Origin: Bacillota bacterium
Lineage (GTDB): Bacteria > Bacillota > Dehalobacteriia > UBA4068
DNA length: 64,000 nucleotides
Assembly (NCBI GenBank): GCA_024679955.1
Contig: JAILCQ010000044.1
Span: forward strand, 1 to 64,000
Reading direction: 5' to 3'
Of the stretch, positions 41,584 to 49,730 are shown one piece after another. The first letter of the stretch is position 1, and every line of letters begins with the position of its first letter. Both the position numbers and the translations under genes were made by a program. Under the pieces are notes generated by a model. The model was not told the origin of the DNA. It saw only the letters and a list, made by a program, of their open reading frames with translations, and did no database searches.

Positions 41584-41848
41584 TCCGCCCCGGCAAAAGC
41601 GTCGCCGTTCTGCGGAAACCGTCGCGCCCCCGGCTCCAATGTTCTGTTTGGGCCGGGCATTTTTGCATGGAGGCAGCGGGAAAAACCGCCGGGAAACCGG
41701 CTGAAAAACCCGGCCGGAAACAAAAGGGGACAGAAAAGGCTATTGACTTTGCGGGCTGGATTGATTACAATATATATGCTTTCGTTTATTTATTATATCT
41801 ATATATTGTGTAAAGCGGCGGTCACGGCCGGAGCAGGGAGGAAACAAA
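41584..41848. other. Intergenic region upstream of nrdD
   Basis: It contains the nrdD promoter (41743-41771) and about 70 nt of leader. The left part is GC-rich with no recognisable feature. No obvious NrdR box was found. Confidence 0.4.
41743..41771 (+). promoter_or_regulatory. nrdD promoter
   Basis: TTGACT (41743-41748), 17 bp and TACAAT (41766-41771) precede nrdD by about 80 bp. Confidence 0.75.
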
Positions 41849-44173
41849 ATGATAGAAACCGTAGTGATCGAGAACATAAAAAAAAGGGACGGCAGAACGG
41901 TCCCCTTTGACCGGCAGAAAATCGAAGTGGCCATAGACAAGGCCTTTGCCGCCACCGGCTCCGCCAACGACGACGCGGCGGCCCTGGCGGAGGAGGTGGA
42001 GCGGCGCTTGACAGAGGCGGGGCTGCTCCAGCCGGAGGTGGAGCAGATCCAGGACGTGGTGGAACAGACGTTGATGGATTACGGCCATGTACGCACGGCC
42101 AAGGCCTATATCCTCTACCGGGCGGAGCGCAGCCGGGTGCGGCAGATGAACAGCCGCCTGATGAAGGTATACGAGGACATCACCTACAAGGCCGCCATGG
42201 ACAGCGATATCCTGCGGGAAAACGCCAATATCGACGGGAACACCGCCATGGGCGCCATGCTGAAATACGGCTCCGAAGGGGCCAAGCATTATTATGAAAT
42301 GTTCATCATCAACCCCGCCTATGCCCAGGCCCATCGCCAGGGGGATATCCACATCCACGATCTGGATTTTTATACCCTGACCACCACCTGCTGCCAAATC
42401 GATTTGCTGGATTTGTTCAAAGGCGGTTTCTCCACCGGCCACGGGGTGCTGCGGGAGCCGAAACATATCGAAAGCTATGCGGCCCTGGCCTGCATCGCCA
42501 TACAATCCAATCAAAACGACCAGCACGGCGGTCAATCCATCGTCAATATGGATTACGGCCTGGCCCCCGGCGTGGCCAAAACCTATGCCCTGCGCTATCA
42601 TACCCATTTGCGGCGGGCTTTGGAGCTGTTGGCCGGGGAGGCGGCCTCCCAGGCGGCGGAGAAAGTCGCCCAGGATTTGCAGGAGCAGGGCACAAACCCG
42701 GATCTGGCGGACGCCGGCGGCTATATGGCCCGGGAAAAAGAAGGCTTGCTGGCGGCGGATATCCCTGCAGAGACGGTGGAAAAGGCCCAGTCCTTTGCCA
42801 AGGACAAAGCCTATGAGGATACCGACCGGGCCACCTACAAGGCCATGGTGGCCCTGATCCACAATCTCAACACCATGCATTCCCGTGCCGGCGCGCAGAC
42901 CCCCTTTTCCAGCGTCAACTACGGTATGGATACCTCCCCCGAAGGCCGCATGGTCATCAAAAACCTGCTTTTGGCTACCGAGGCCGGTCTGGGCCAGGGG
43001 GAAACGCCGATTTTCCCCATACAGATCTTCCGGGTCAAAGAAGGAGTCAACTATAACCCCGGCGAGCCCAATTACGATTTGTTCCGTTTGGCCTGCCGGG
43101 TCAGCGCCCACCGGCTCTTCCCCAATTTTTCTTTTTTGGACGCCCCGTTCAATCTGCAGTATTACCGGCCGGGCCATTATGAAACGGAAGTGGCCTATAT
43201 GGGCTGCCGCACCCGGGTTTTGGGCAATGTCTATGATCCTGAACGGCAGGTTTCTCCCCGCCGGGGCAATCTTTCCTTTACCACCATCAATCTGCCCCGC
43301 ATCGCCATCAACGCCAACGGCAATATACAATGGTTTTTCGACGAATTGGATCGCAAGATCGATCTGTGCGTAGGCCAGCTGTTGGAACGCTTTGCCATCC
43401 AATGCAAAAAACGGGTGGTGAACTATCCGTTTTTGATGGGCGAAGGCGTATGGCTGGGCAGCGAAAAGCTGCAATGGAACGACGAAGTGGGCGAGGTTTT
43501 GCGCCACGGCACCTTAAGCGTGGGCTTCATCGGCCTGGCGGAAGCGTTGACGGCCCTGACCGGCGAGCATCACGGCCAAAGCGCCAAAGCCCAAAATTTG
43601 GGCCTGGATATCGTGGCCCATATGCGCCAACGCATGGACGATTACAGCCGGGAGAAAAAGATGAACTTCACCCTGCTGGCCACCCCGGCCGAGGGCTTGT
43701 CCGGCCGTTTCGTGCAGCTGGATCGGGAAAAATACGGGGTGATCCCCGGCGTTACCGACCGGCAATACTATACCAACAGTTTCCATATCCCGGTGTATTT
43801 CCCCATCAGCGTCAAGGATAAGATCCGTCTGGAAGCCCCCTATCATGCCCTGACCAATGCCGGGCATATCACCTATGTGGAATTGGACGGGGACACCGCC
43901 GCCAATCTGGAGGCCTTTGAGTCGGTGATCCGCTATATGAAAGAGCAGGGCGTGGGCTACGGCTCCGTCAATCATCCGGTGGATCGGGACGAGGTCTGCG
44001 GCTATAACGGCGTCATCGGCGACACTTGCCCCCGCTGCGGCCGCCGGGAAGAGGAGGGCCCGCCTTTCCAAAGGATACGCCGCATCACCGGCTATCTGGT
44101 GGGCACCCTGGACCGCTTCAACAACGCCAAACGGGCGGAAGAAGCGGACCGGGTAAAACACAGCCTGTGCTAA
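41849..44173 (+). CDS. nrdD: Anaerobic ribonucleoside-triphosphate reductase
   Basis: The 774-residue class III reductase makes deoxyribonucleotides without oxygen through a glycyl radical. An N-terminal ATP-cone (KKRDGRTVPFDRQKIEVAID, about 8-100) gives allosteric control. The catalytic barrel follows (DIHIHDLDFYTLTTTCCQID; LFKGGFSTGHG). The C-terminal RITGYLVGTLDRFNNAK carries the radical Gly near residue 748. The zinc region reads DRDEVCGYNGVIGDTCPRCG, with three Cys; the first Cys of the usual CxxC pair is Asp. That resembles the Thermotoga-type group. No activase gene nrdG is beside it. GGGAGG precedes the ATG. Confidence 0.94.
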   Translation: MIETVVIENIKKRDGRTVPFDRQKIEVAIDKAFAATGSANDDAAALAEEVERRLTEAGLLQPEVEQIQDVVEQTLMDYGHVRTAKAYILYRAERSRVRQMNSRLMKVYEDITYKAAMDSDILRENANIDGNTAMGAMLKYGSEGAKHYYEMFIINPAYAQAHRQGDIHIHDLDFYTLTTTCCQIDLLDLFKGGFSTGHGVLREPKHIESYAALACIAIQSNQNDQHGGQSIVNMDYGLAPGVAKTYALRYHTHLRRALELLAGEAASQAAEKVAQDLQEQGTNPDLADAGGYMAREKEGLLAADIPAETVEKAQSFAKDKAYEDTDRATYKAMVALIHNLNTMHSRAGAQTPFSSVNYGMDTSPEGRMVIKNLLLATEAGLGQGETPIFPIQIFRVKEGVNYNPGEPNYDLFRLACRVSAHRLFPNFSFLDAPFNLQYYRPGHYETEVAYMGCRTRVLGNVYDPERQVSPRRGNLSFTTINLPRIAINANGNIQWFFDELDRKIDLCVGQLLERFAIQCKKRVVNYPFLMGEGVWLGSEKLQWNDEVGEVLRHGTLSVGFIGLAEALTALTGEHHGQSAKAQNLGLDIVAHMRQRMDDYSREKKMNFTLLATPAEGLSGRFVQLDREKYGVIPGVTDRQYYTNSFHIPVYFPISVKDKIRLEAPYHALTNAGHITYVELDGDTAANLEAFESVIRYMKEQGVGYGSVNHPVDRDEVCGYNGVIGDTCPRCGRREEEGPPFQRIRRITGYLVGTLDRFNNAKRAEEADRVKHSLC

Positions 44174-44183
44174 GGAGGGCGTC

Positions 44184-44810
44184 ATGCCGCAAGTGAAGAT
44201 CATTTCCTCCGCTTTGGCCGCTTCAGCGGTGCACAAAAGCCAATACCCGGCGGAACCGTTGGCGCAGATCGCTTTGATCGGCCGTTCCAATTCCGGCAAA
44301 AGCTCTTTGATCAACGCCCTGCTGCAGCGGAAGAACCTGGCCCGCACCTCCAGCCAACCGGGAAAGACCCGGCTGCTGAACTTCTACCGGGCGGAGGCGG
44401 CCCTGGAGGACGAGCGCCGCATCGCCTGGCATTTTGTGGATTTGCCCGGCTACGGCTATGCCAAGGCCGCCAAAACGGAGCGGGAGCAATGGGCGGCTTT
44501 CATCGACGCCTATTTGCGCAGCCGCCGGCAAACGGCGTATTGCTGGCAGTTGTTGGATATCCGGCATTTGCCCAGCCAGGAGGACAGGCAAATGTATCGC
44601 TTCCTGAGCCGGGAGGGCTTTCGCTTGCAGCTGATCGCCGCCAAAAGCGACAAGCTGAGCAAAAGCGCCGCCGCCGCCGGGGTCAAAAGCATCGCCGAAG
44701 CTCTGGAAACGCCTGTGGCCGCCGTTTTGCCCTTTTCCGCCGTGACTTTGGCCGGCCGGGAAGAATTGCTCAGCCGGGCCGCCGCCTTTGTGGTTTCCCT
44801 GGGCGGCTAG
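44184..44810 (+). CDS. engB: Ribosome biogenesis GTP-binding protein EngB/YsxC
   Basis: This 208-residue GTPase helps assemble the large ribosomal subunit. G1 is GRSNSGKSS, G2/G3 are SQPGKTRLLNFY and DLPGYGYA, and the G4 position reads AAKSDKLS (TKxD-type). The length fits the family. AAGGAGG precedes the ATG 10 bp after nrdD, so it is probably co-transcribed with nrdD. Confidence 0.94.
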   Translation: MPQVKIISSALAASAVHKSQYPAEPLAQIALIGRSNSGKSSLINALLQRKNLARTSSQPGKTRLLNFYRAEAALEDERRIAWHFVDLPGYGYAKAAKTEREQWAAFIDAYLRSRRQTAYCWQLLDIRHLPSQEDRQMYRFLSREGFRLQLIAAKSDKLSKSAAAAGVKSIAEALETPVAAVLPFSAVTLAGREELLSRAAAFVVSLGG

Positions 44811-44873
44811 GCGAAATCCGGGAAGGGAAAGAGGAAAAACAGGGAATTTGACGGAAAATTTGCGCCTTTGCGC

Positions 44874-44902
44874 TTGCTACCAAGCTGCCGGTATGGTATA
44901 AT
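44874..44902 (+). promoter_or_regulatory. Promoter of the yqzL-like/pheST leader
   Basis: TTGCTA (44874-44879), 17 bp and TATAAT (44897-44902) with a TG one base upstream (extended -10). It starts a leader of about 335 nt before pheS. Confidence 0.8.
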
Positions 44903-44910
44903 AGCAGAGT

Positions 44911-45029
44911 AGGCCGAAGACTTGGCCTTTCCGGCCGGTTTTCAGCAGAGGCGGTTTACGGTTCCCGCAGGCCTGCGGGTTTATGGAATCTGTCGTTGGA
45001 TGAAATAAGCTGCGAAAGGGTTGGCAATC
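44911..45029 (+). other. Folded 5' part of the pheST leader
   Basis: Contains AGGCC/GGCCT (44911-44928) and a perfect 16-bp palindrome at 44964-44979 followed by TTTA, which may act as a pause or weak terminator hairpin. No T-box (AGGGTGGNACCGCG-type) sequence is present. Confidence 0.5.
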
Positions 45030-45122
45030 ATGCGATTTAGTGCGAAAGCTTTTTGGAAACTTTTCGAGCAGACCGGTTCGATCACCGCTTATATCATTTA
45101 CCGCAGGATGATGCCGCAATGA
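45030..45122 (+). CDS. YqzL-like 30-residue protein, possible leader peptide
   Basis: The peptide is MRFSAKAFWKLFEQTGSITA followed by YIIYRRMMPQ. The FWKLFEQTGSI(T/D)AY core is the mark of the YqzL-like family of tiny Firmicute proteins of unknown function. GAAAGGG lies nine bases before the ATG. It sits alone in the pheST leader, ends one base before a hairpin (45123), and has Phe at positions 3, 8 and 12. It may thus be a conserved small protein, a leader peptide sensing Phe, or both. Confidence 0.7.
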   Translation: MRFSAKAFWKLFEQTGSITAYIIYRRMMPQ

Positions 45123-45217
45123 GCAAAGCCCCTTGGCTTTGCCGTTGCCATAGTTTCAAAGGCCAATACGGTATCTATGCCTTTCATCCCAAGGGTGAAA
45201 GGCATTTTGTTTTTTTG
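45123..45217 (+). promoter_or_regulatory. Attenuator-like mutually exclusive hairpins before pheS
   Basis: Segments: A GCAAAGCC (45123-45130), B GGCTTTGC (45135-45142), C CAAAGGCC (45157-45164), D ATGCCTTTCA (45177-45186), E TGAAAGGCAT (45196-45205) and then TTTGTTTTTTT. A pairs B; B can pair C (one bulge); C can pair D (AAAGGC:GCCTTT); D pairs E as the terminator. This is the layout of a translation-coupled attenuator. Regulation is inferred. Confidence 0.55.
45177..45217 (+). terminator. Intrinsic terminator directly upstream of pheS
   Basis: A perfect 10-bp stem (45177-45186 with 45196-45205) with a 9-nt loop is followed by an eleven-base T-rich tail. It lies between the small reading frame and pheS. 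Confidence 0.85.
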
Positions 45218-45244
45218 TAATTATTTTGTATCGGAGGACGGATT

Positions 45245-46276
45245 ATGTGGGACAAATTAACGGAGATCCAAGCCAAAGCGGAAGAAGCGGCGGCGTCTTG
45301 TCAGGATTTGGCCTCTTTGACCGAGATTAAAGTGGCTTATCTGGGCAAAAAAGGGGAAATCACCCAAATTTCCAAAATGATGGGCAAGGTCAGCCCCGAG
45401 GAAAGGCCCCGGCTGGGACAGGCGGTCAATCAAGCCAAGCAAAAGGTGGAAGCGGCGATACAGCGGCGTATGGACGAGCTGAAAGAGGCGGCGTTGCAGC
45501 AATCCCTGGCCGAAGAAACGGCCGACGTCACCCTGCCCGGCACGGTTTTCCCCGCCGGTTCCCTGCATATTTTGACCATCGTGCGCCGGGAGATCGAAGA
45601 TATCTTCACTGGCATGGGCTATACGATCATGGAAGGCTCCCAGGTGGAAACGGATTATTATAATTTCGAGGCTTTGAATATCCCCAAGGACCATCCTGCC
45701 CGGGATATGCAGGACAGCTTTTATTTCAGCGGCAATCTGCTGCTGCGCACCCATACCTCCCCGGCCCAGGCCCATGCCATGGAGCAGATGCAGGGGCAAT
45801 ATCCGGTGAAGATCATCGCCCCCGGCGTGGTTTACCGCCGGGACGACGACGCCACCCATTCTCCCATGTTCCACCAGGTGGAAGGCCTGCTGCTGGACGA
45901 ACACGTCACCATGGGGGATTTGAAAGGCACCCTGCGGGCCTTTGCCCAGCAAATGTTCGGCGCGGAACGGCAGATCCGTTTGCGGCCCAGCTTTTTCCCG
46001 TTTACCGAGCCTTCGGCGGAGGTGGACGTATCCTGTTTTGCCTGCGGCGGCGCCGGCTGCCGTTTGTGCAAGGGCAGCGGCTGGATCGAGATCCTCGGCT
46101 CCGGTATGGTGCATCCCCATGTATTGGAAATGTCCGGCTACGACCCGCAAAAGCTCACCGGTTTCGCCTTCGGCATGGGCGTGGAACGGATCGCCATGCT
46201 GAAATACGGCATTACCGATATGCGGCTGCTGTTTGACAACGACGTTCGCTTCTTAAGCGGCTTTGGGAGGGCATAA
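45245..46276 (+). CDS. pheS: Phenylalanyl-tRNA synthetase alpha subunit
   Basis: The 343-residue subunit holds the catalytic class II core. A coiled-coil N-terminus (about 1-85) binds tRNA. Motif 2 region ([20 protein letters not shown]) and motif 3 ([15 protein letters not shown]) are clear; [20 protein letters not shown] lies between them and contains the amino-acid pocket. Two CxxC-like Cys pairs ([12 protein letters not shown]) suggest a zinc site, as in some homologues. GGAGG precedes the ATG. It forms an alpha2-beta2 enzyme with PheT, 3 bp downstream. Confidence 0.96.
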   Translation: MWDKLTEIQAKAEEAAASCQDLASLTEIKVAYLGKKGEITQISKMMGKVSPEERPRLGQAVNQAKQKVEAAIQRRMDELKEAALQQSLAEETADVTLPGTVFPAGSLHILTIVRREIEDIFTGMGYTIMEGSQVETDYYNFEALNIPKDHPARDMQDSFYFSGNLLLRTHTSPAQAHAMEQMQGQYPVKIIAPGVVYRRDDDATHSPMFHQVEGLLLDEHVTMGDLKGTLRAFAQQMFGAERQIRLRPSFFPFTEPSAEVDVSCFACGGAGCRLCKGSGWIEILGSGMVHPHVLEMSGYDPQKLTGFAFGMGVERIAMLKYGITDMRLLFDNDVRFLSGFGRA

Positions 46277-46279
46277 ACC

Positions 46280-48712
46280 ATGAGAGTATCGTACAATTGG
46301 CTGAAAGAATATTTGCCGGTAAAAATATCCGCCCAGGAATTGGCGGAAAAAATGACCTTTGCCGGTTTGGAAATCGACGAAGTGGAAGAACGCTGCCAGG
46401 AATTGTCCGGCGTGGTGGTGGGCAAGGTCAACCGCTGTGAAAAGCTGGAAGGCAGCGACCATCTGCATGTATGCGCCGTGTTCGACGGCCAGACGGAAGA
46501 AACCGTGGTCTGCGGCGCGCCCAATGTGGCCGCCGGTCAAACCGTGGCCTTTGCCAAGGTGGGCGCGACTTTGCCCGGAGGCTTCACCATCGGCAGCAAA
46601 AAGACCATGGGCGTGGAAAGCCGGGGCATGCTCTGCTCCCAGAAAGAGCTGGGGGCCGGGGAAGACCATACCGGCATTTGGCTGCTGCCCGATGATTTGC
46701 CGGCCGGCGCGGATCTGGCGGAGACCCTGGGCCTGAAAGATCAGGTGCTGGTGGTGGAGCTGACCCCCAACCGCGCCGATTGCCTGGGCGTGCTCAATTG
46801 CGCCCGGGAGGCGGCGGCCCTTACCGGCCTGCCGGTGACGGAACCGGATCTCAGCTATCCGGAAGAAGGCCCGGACATCCAAACCATGATCGATATCCAG
46901 GTGGACGATCCGGCCATTTGCCCCCGCTATATGGCCCGTTTGGTCACCGGCGTGCAGCTCGGCCCTTCCCCCATGTGGATGCAGTTGTATTTGCTGGCGG
47001 CGGGCATGCGCCCCATCAACAATGTGGTGGATATCGCCAATTATGTGATGCTGGAATACAATCAGCCCCTGCATACCTTCGATTATCAAAGCCTGCGGGG
47101 CAAAAAGATATTGGTGCGGGAAGCGGTTTTGGGCGAAGAGCTGACCACCCTGGACGGAAAAGACCGGGTGTTCAACGGCGACGAGATTTTGATCTGCGAC
47201 GGCGAAGGCCCGGTATGCTTGGCCGGGGTGATGGGCGGTTACAATTCCGAGGTGACGGAAAACACCCGGGATATTTTGATCGAATCCGCCTGCTTCGAGC
47301 CGGTGCATATTCGCCGCACCGCCCGTCGCTTGGGCATCCCTTCGGAATCTTCCCAGCGTTTTGAAAAGGGTATCGACGCCGCCTCCTGCGATCTGGCCGC
47401 CCGTCGCGCCGCCCAGCTGCTGGTGCGCTATTGCGGCGGTACCGCCGCCAAAGGCGCAGTGGATGTTTGCCGGGAAAGCTTTGCCCCCAAACGGATCTTG
47501 CTGCGCCGGGCCAAGGTCAACGCTTTGCTGGGCATGGACTATTCCATGGAGGAGATCCTCCAGGTGATGCGGGACTTGTCCTTCGGCCTGGAGCTGGTAG
47601 CGGAGGAAGAGGAAGCGGTTTGGGTAACGGCCCCCACCTATCGCCGGGATATCTCCATCGAAGAGGACTTGATCGAAGAAGTGGCGCGGCTGAAAGGCTA
47701 CGACCATATCCCCGCCACCCTGCCTTTGAATCAAACCTGCGGCTATCGCAACCGGGAACAAAGCCTGGAACTGCGGATGAAAGAATTATGCGCCGGTATG
47801 GGCCTGCAGGAAACGGTGAATTACAGCTTCATCAGCCCCAAGGAAGCGGCCCGCCTGCGCCTGCCCGAAGGCCATCCCTGGAACGGCGGCCTGCGCATAC
47901 AAAACCCGCTGAACGAAGAGCAAAGCGTGATGCGGCAAAGCCTGCTGCCGGGATTGCTGCATGCGGTTTCCCGCAACAACAGCCGCCGCAATCTGGATGT
48001 GCGCCTGTTTGAAATGGGCATGGTCTTCGTCCCAACCGGCGGCGGCAAGCCCTTTGTCCCGGAGGAGGACGAACCGCAGCAGCCAAAGGAAAACCTGCAT
48101 CTGGGCTTTGCCATAAGCGGCCAGGCGGCCATGCATTGGCAAAAGCAGAGCCGGGCCTATGATTTCTTCTATCTCAAGGGCGTGGTGGAATCTCTCCTGG
48201 GCGACCTGGGTATATCCGCTTTGCGCTTCCAACGCCTGCAGGTCCCCTATCTGCATCCCGGCCGGGCGGCGGAAATCTATCTGGATGATACGCTTTTGGG
48301 CTATATCGGCGAGGTGCATCCGCTGACCGCCGCCGCGTATGAATTGGAAAACCGCACCGTGGTGGGGGAATTGTACATGGCCCCGCTGTTCGCCGCGGTG
48401 AACAATATACCGCAAAGCCATGATTTGCCCCGCTATCCGGAAGTCAAACGGGATATCGCCCTGCTGGGCGACGCATCCGTGGCGGCGGCGGATATCGAAG
48501 CCGCCATCCGCAATGCCGGCGGCCCCTACCTGCGCAAGGTGGAGCTGTTCGACCTGTACGACGGCGCGCCCATCCCCGCCGGTCAACGCAGCCTGGCGTA
48601 TTCTTTGAGCTTCGGCGCGGAGGAACGTACCCTCACCGATAAAGAAGCGGACGAAAGCTTCGCCGCCATCGTGGAAGCTTTGGGCCGGGAGCTGCATCTG
48701 CAATTGCGCTAA
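46280..48712 (+). CDS. pheT: Phenylalanyl-tRNA synthetase beta subunit
   Basis: The 810-residue beta subunit has the usual bacterial order: B1 domain (MRVSYNWLKEYLPVKISAQE), an EMAP/tRNA-binding domain (about 40-150, VVGKVNRCEKLEGSDHLHVC), the B3/B4 editing domain (GLMGGYNSEVTENT-type GVMGGYNSE), B5, the catalytic-like core and the C-terminal ferredoxin-like anticodon-binding domain (LPRYPEVKRDIALL). It starts 3 bp after pheS behind GGGAGGG and is translated from the same mRNA. Confidence 0.96.
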   Translation: MRVSYNWLKEYLPVKISAQELAEKMTFAGLEIDEVEERCQELSGVVVGKVNRCEKLEGSDHLHVCAVFDGQTEETVVCGAPNVAAGQTVAFAKVGATLPGGFTIGSKKTMGVESRGMLCSQKELGAGEDHTGIWLLPDDLPAGADLAETLGLKDQVLVVELTPNRADCLGVLNCAREAAALTGLPVTEPDLSYPEEGPDIQTMIDIQVDDPAICPRYMARLVTGVQLGPSPMWMQLYLLAAGMRPINNVVDIANYVMLEYNQPLHTFDYQSLRGKKILVREAVLGEELTTLDGKDRVFNGDEILICDGEGPVCLAGVMGGYNSEVTENTRDILIESACFEPVHIRRTARRLGIPSESSQRFEKGIDAASCDLAARRAAQLLVRYCGGTAAKGAVDVCRESFAPKRILLRRAKVNALLGMDYSMEEILQVMRDLSFGLELVAEEEEAVWVTAPTYRRDISIEEDLIEEVARLKGYDHIPATLPLNQTCGYRNREQSLELRMKELCAGMGLQETVNYSFISPKEAARLRLPEGHPWNGGLRIQNPLNEEQSVMRQSLLPGLLHAVSRNNSRRNLDVRLFEMGMVFVPTGGGKPFVPEEDEPQQPKENLHLGFAISGQAAMHWQKQSRAYDFFYLKGVVESLLGDLGISALRFQRLQVPYLHPGRAAEIYLDDTLLGYIGEVHPLTAAAYELENRTVVGELYMAPLFAAVNNIPQSHDLPRYPEVKRDIALLGDASVAAADIEAAIRNAGGPYLRKVELFDLYDGAPIPAGQRSLAYSLSFGAEERTLTDKEADESFAAIVEALGRELHLQLR

Positions 48713-48737
48713 AGAATAATAGAGTAGGAGAATGGCT

Positions 48738-49697
48738 ATGAAATTGTCGGATATCTATCGCACCGCTGTGGAAATGGGCATGAACGCCGACCCCCGGGGC
48801 CGGGAGGCCGCCCAGAAAGAATTGGACAAAGCGGCCAAAGCCTATGAAAAGCTGGAGGAGGAAGAACAGGAATTTTTCGACATGGCCTCCCTGGAAAACC
48901 CCTACGGCGACAGCCGCCTGCTTTACGGCGACCCGGATAAGGAGATCCATAAGCTGTTTTGCGGCATAGACCTGGAAGTGGGGGAGATCAATCTCATCGA
49001 AAACCTCAACCGCCGGGGCGCGGCCATCGATTTGGCCCTGGCCCATCACCCGGAAGGGGAGGGCCTGGCCAATCTGGGCAAGGTGATGCAGGTGCAGCCC
49101 GGCGTGATCCGCAAAACCGGCGTGCTGCCCAATGTGGCCGAGGCCCTGTTGGACGAACGCATCGTCGAGGTGGAAAGAAGCGTGCATTCCGCCAATCATT
49201 TCCGGGCTGTGGACGCCGCCCGTTTGCTGGATCTGCCCATGATGTGCGTGCACACCCCGGCGGACAATCTGGCCGCCAGCTTTTTGACGGAGTTGCTGGA
49301 AGCGGAAGCCCCGGAAACCGTGGGCGATATCGTGAAACTGTTGAAAGAAATACCGGAATATCATTATTCCGCCGTGCATAATCTGCCGCCTTTGCTGGTA
49401 TCCGGCGCCAGCGGCCGCAGCGCCGGCAAAATCTTTGTGGATTTCACCGGCGGCACCAGCGGCCCCAAGGAAATGATGCAAAAGCTCTCCGACGCGGGGG
49501 TCAGCACCGTGGTGGCCATGCATGCCACGGAAGGCATGGTGAAAATCGCCAAAGAAGCCAAGCTCAATCTGCTGATCGCCGGCCATATGGCCAGCGACAG
49601 CCTGGGCCTGAATCTGTTCCTGGACGAATTGGCCTGCGCCGGTGTGGAGATCGTGGCCGGTTCCGGCCTGATCCGCTGGCAGAGAAAAACGGCCTGA
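48738..49697 (+). CDS. NIF3-like (NGG1p-interacting factor 3) protein
   Basis: The 319-residue protein shows NIF3/YqfO-like features: the metal-ligand His pair in LALAHHPEGEG, SANHFRAVDAARLLDLPMMC with His-rich context, and a C-terminal HATEGMVKIAKEAKLNLLIA then GHMASDSLGLNLFLDELA segment with a further His. The family has a di-metal fold and uncertain function (possibly GTP cyclohydrolase I type or metal handling). I place the start at ATG 48738, seven bases after AGGAG; ATG 48732 lies only one base after that site. It is downstream of pheT by 25 bp. Confidence 0.82.
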   Translation: MKLSDIYRTAVEMGMNADPRGREAAQKELDKAAKAYEKLEEEEQEFFDMASLENPYGDSRLLYGDPDKEIHKLFCGIDLEVGEINLIENLNRRGAAIDLALAHHPEGEGLANLGKVMQVQPGVIRKTGVLPNVAEALLDERIVEVERSVHSANHFRAVDAARLLDLPMMCVHTPADNLAASFLTELLEAEAPETVGDIVKLLKEIPEYHYSAVHNLPPLLVSGASGRSAGKIFVDFTGGTSGPKEMMQKLSDAGVSTVVAMHATEGMVKIAKEAKLNLLIAGHMASDSLGLNLFLDELACAGVEIVAGSGLIRWQRKTA

Positions 49698-49730
49698 GCC
49701 GGGACCTTCGGCGGCAGAAAGGAGCTGTCT

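Noticed and set aside
44903..45244. A T-box riboswitch before pheS
   Set aside because: No AGGGTGGNACCGCG-type T-box and no specifier loop were found; the terminator and small frame suggest a different mechanism.
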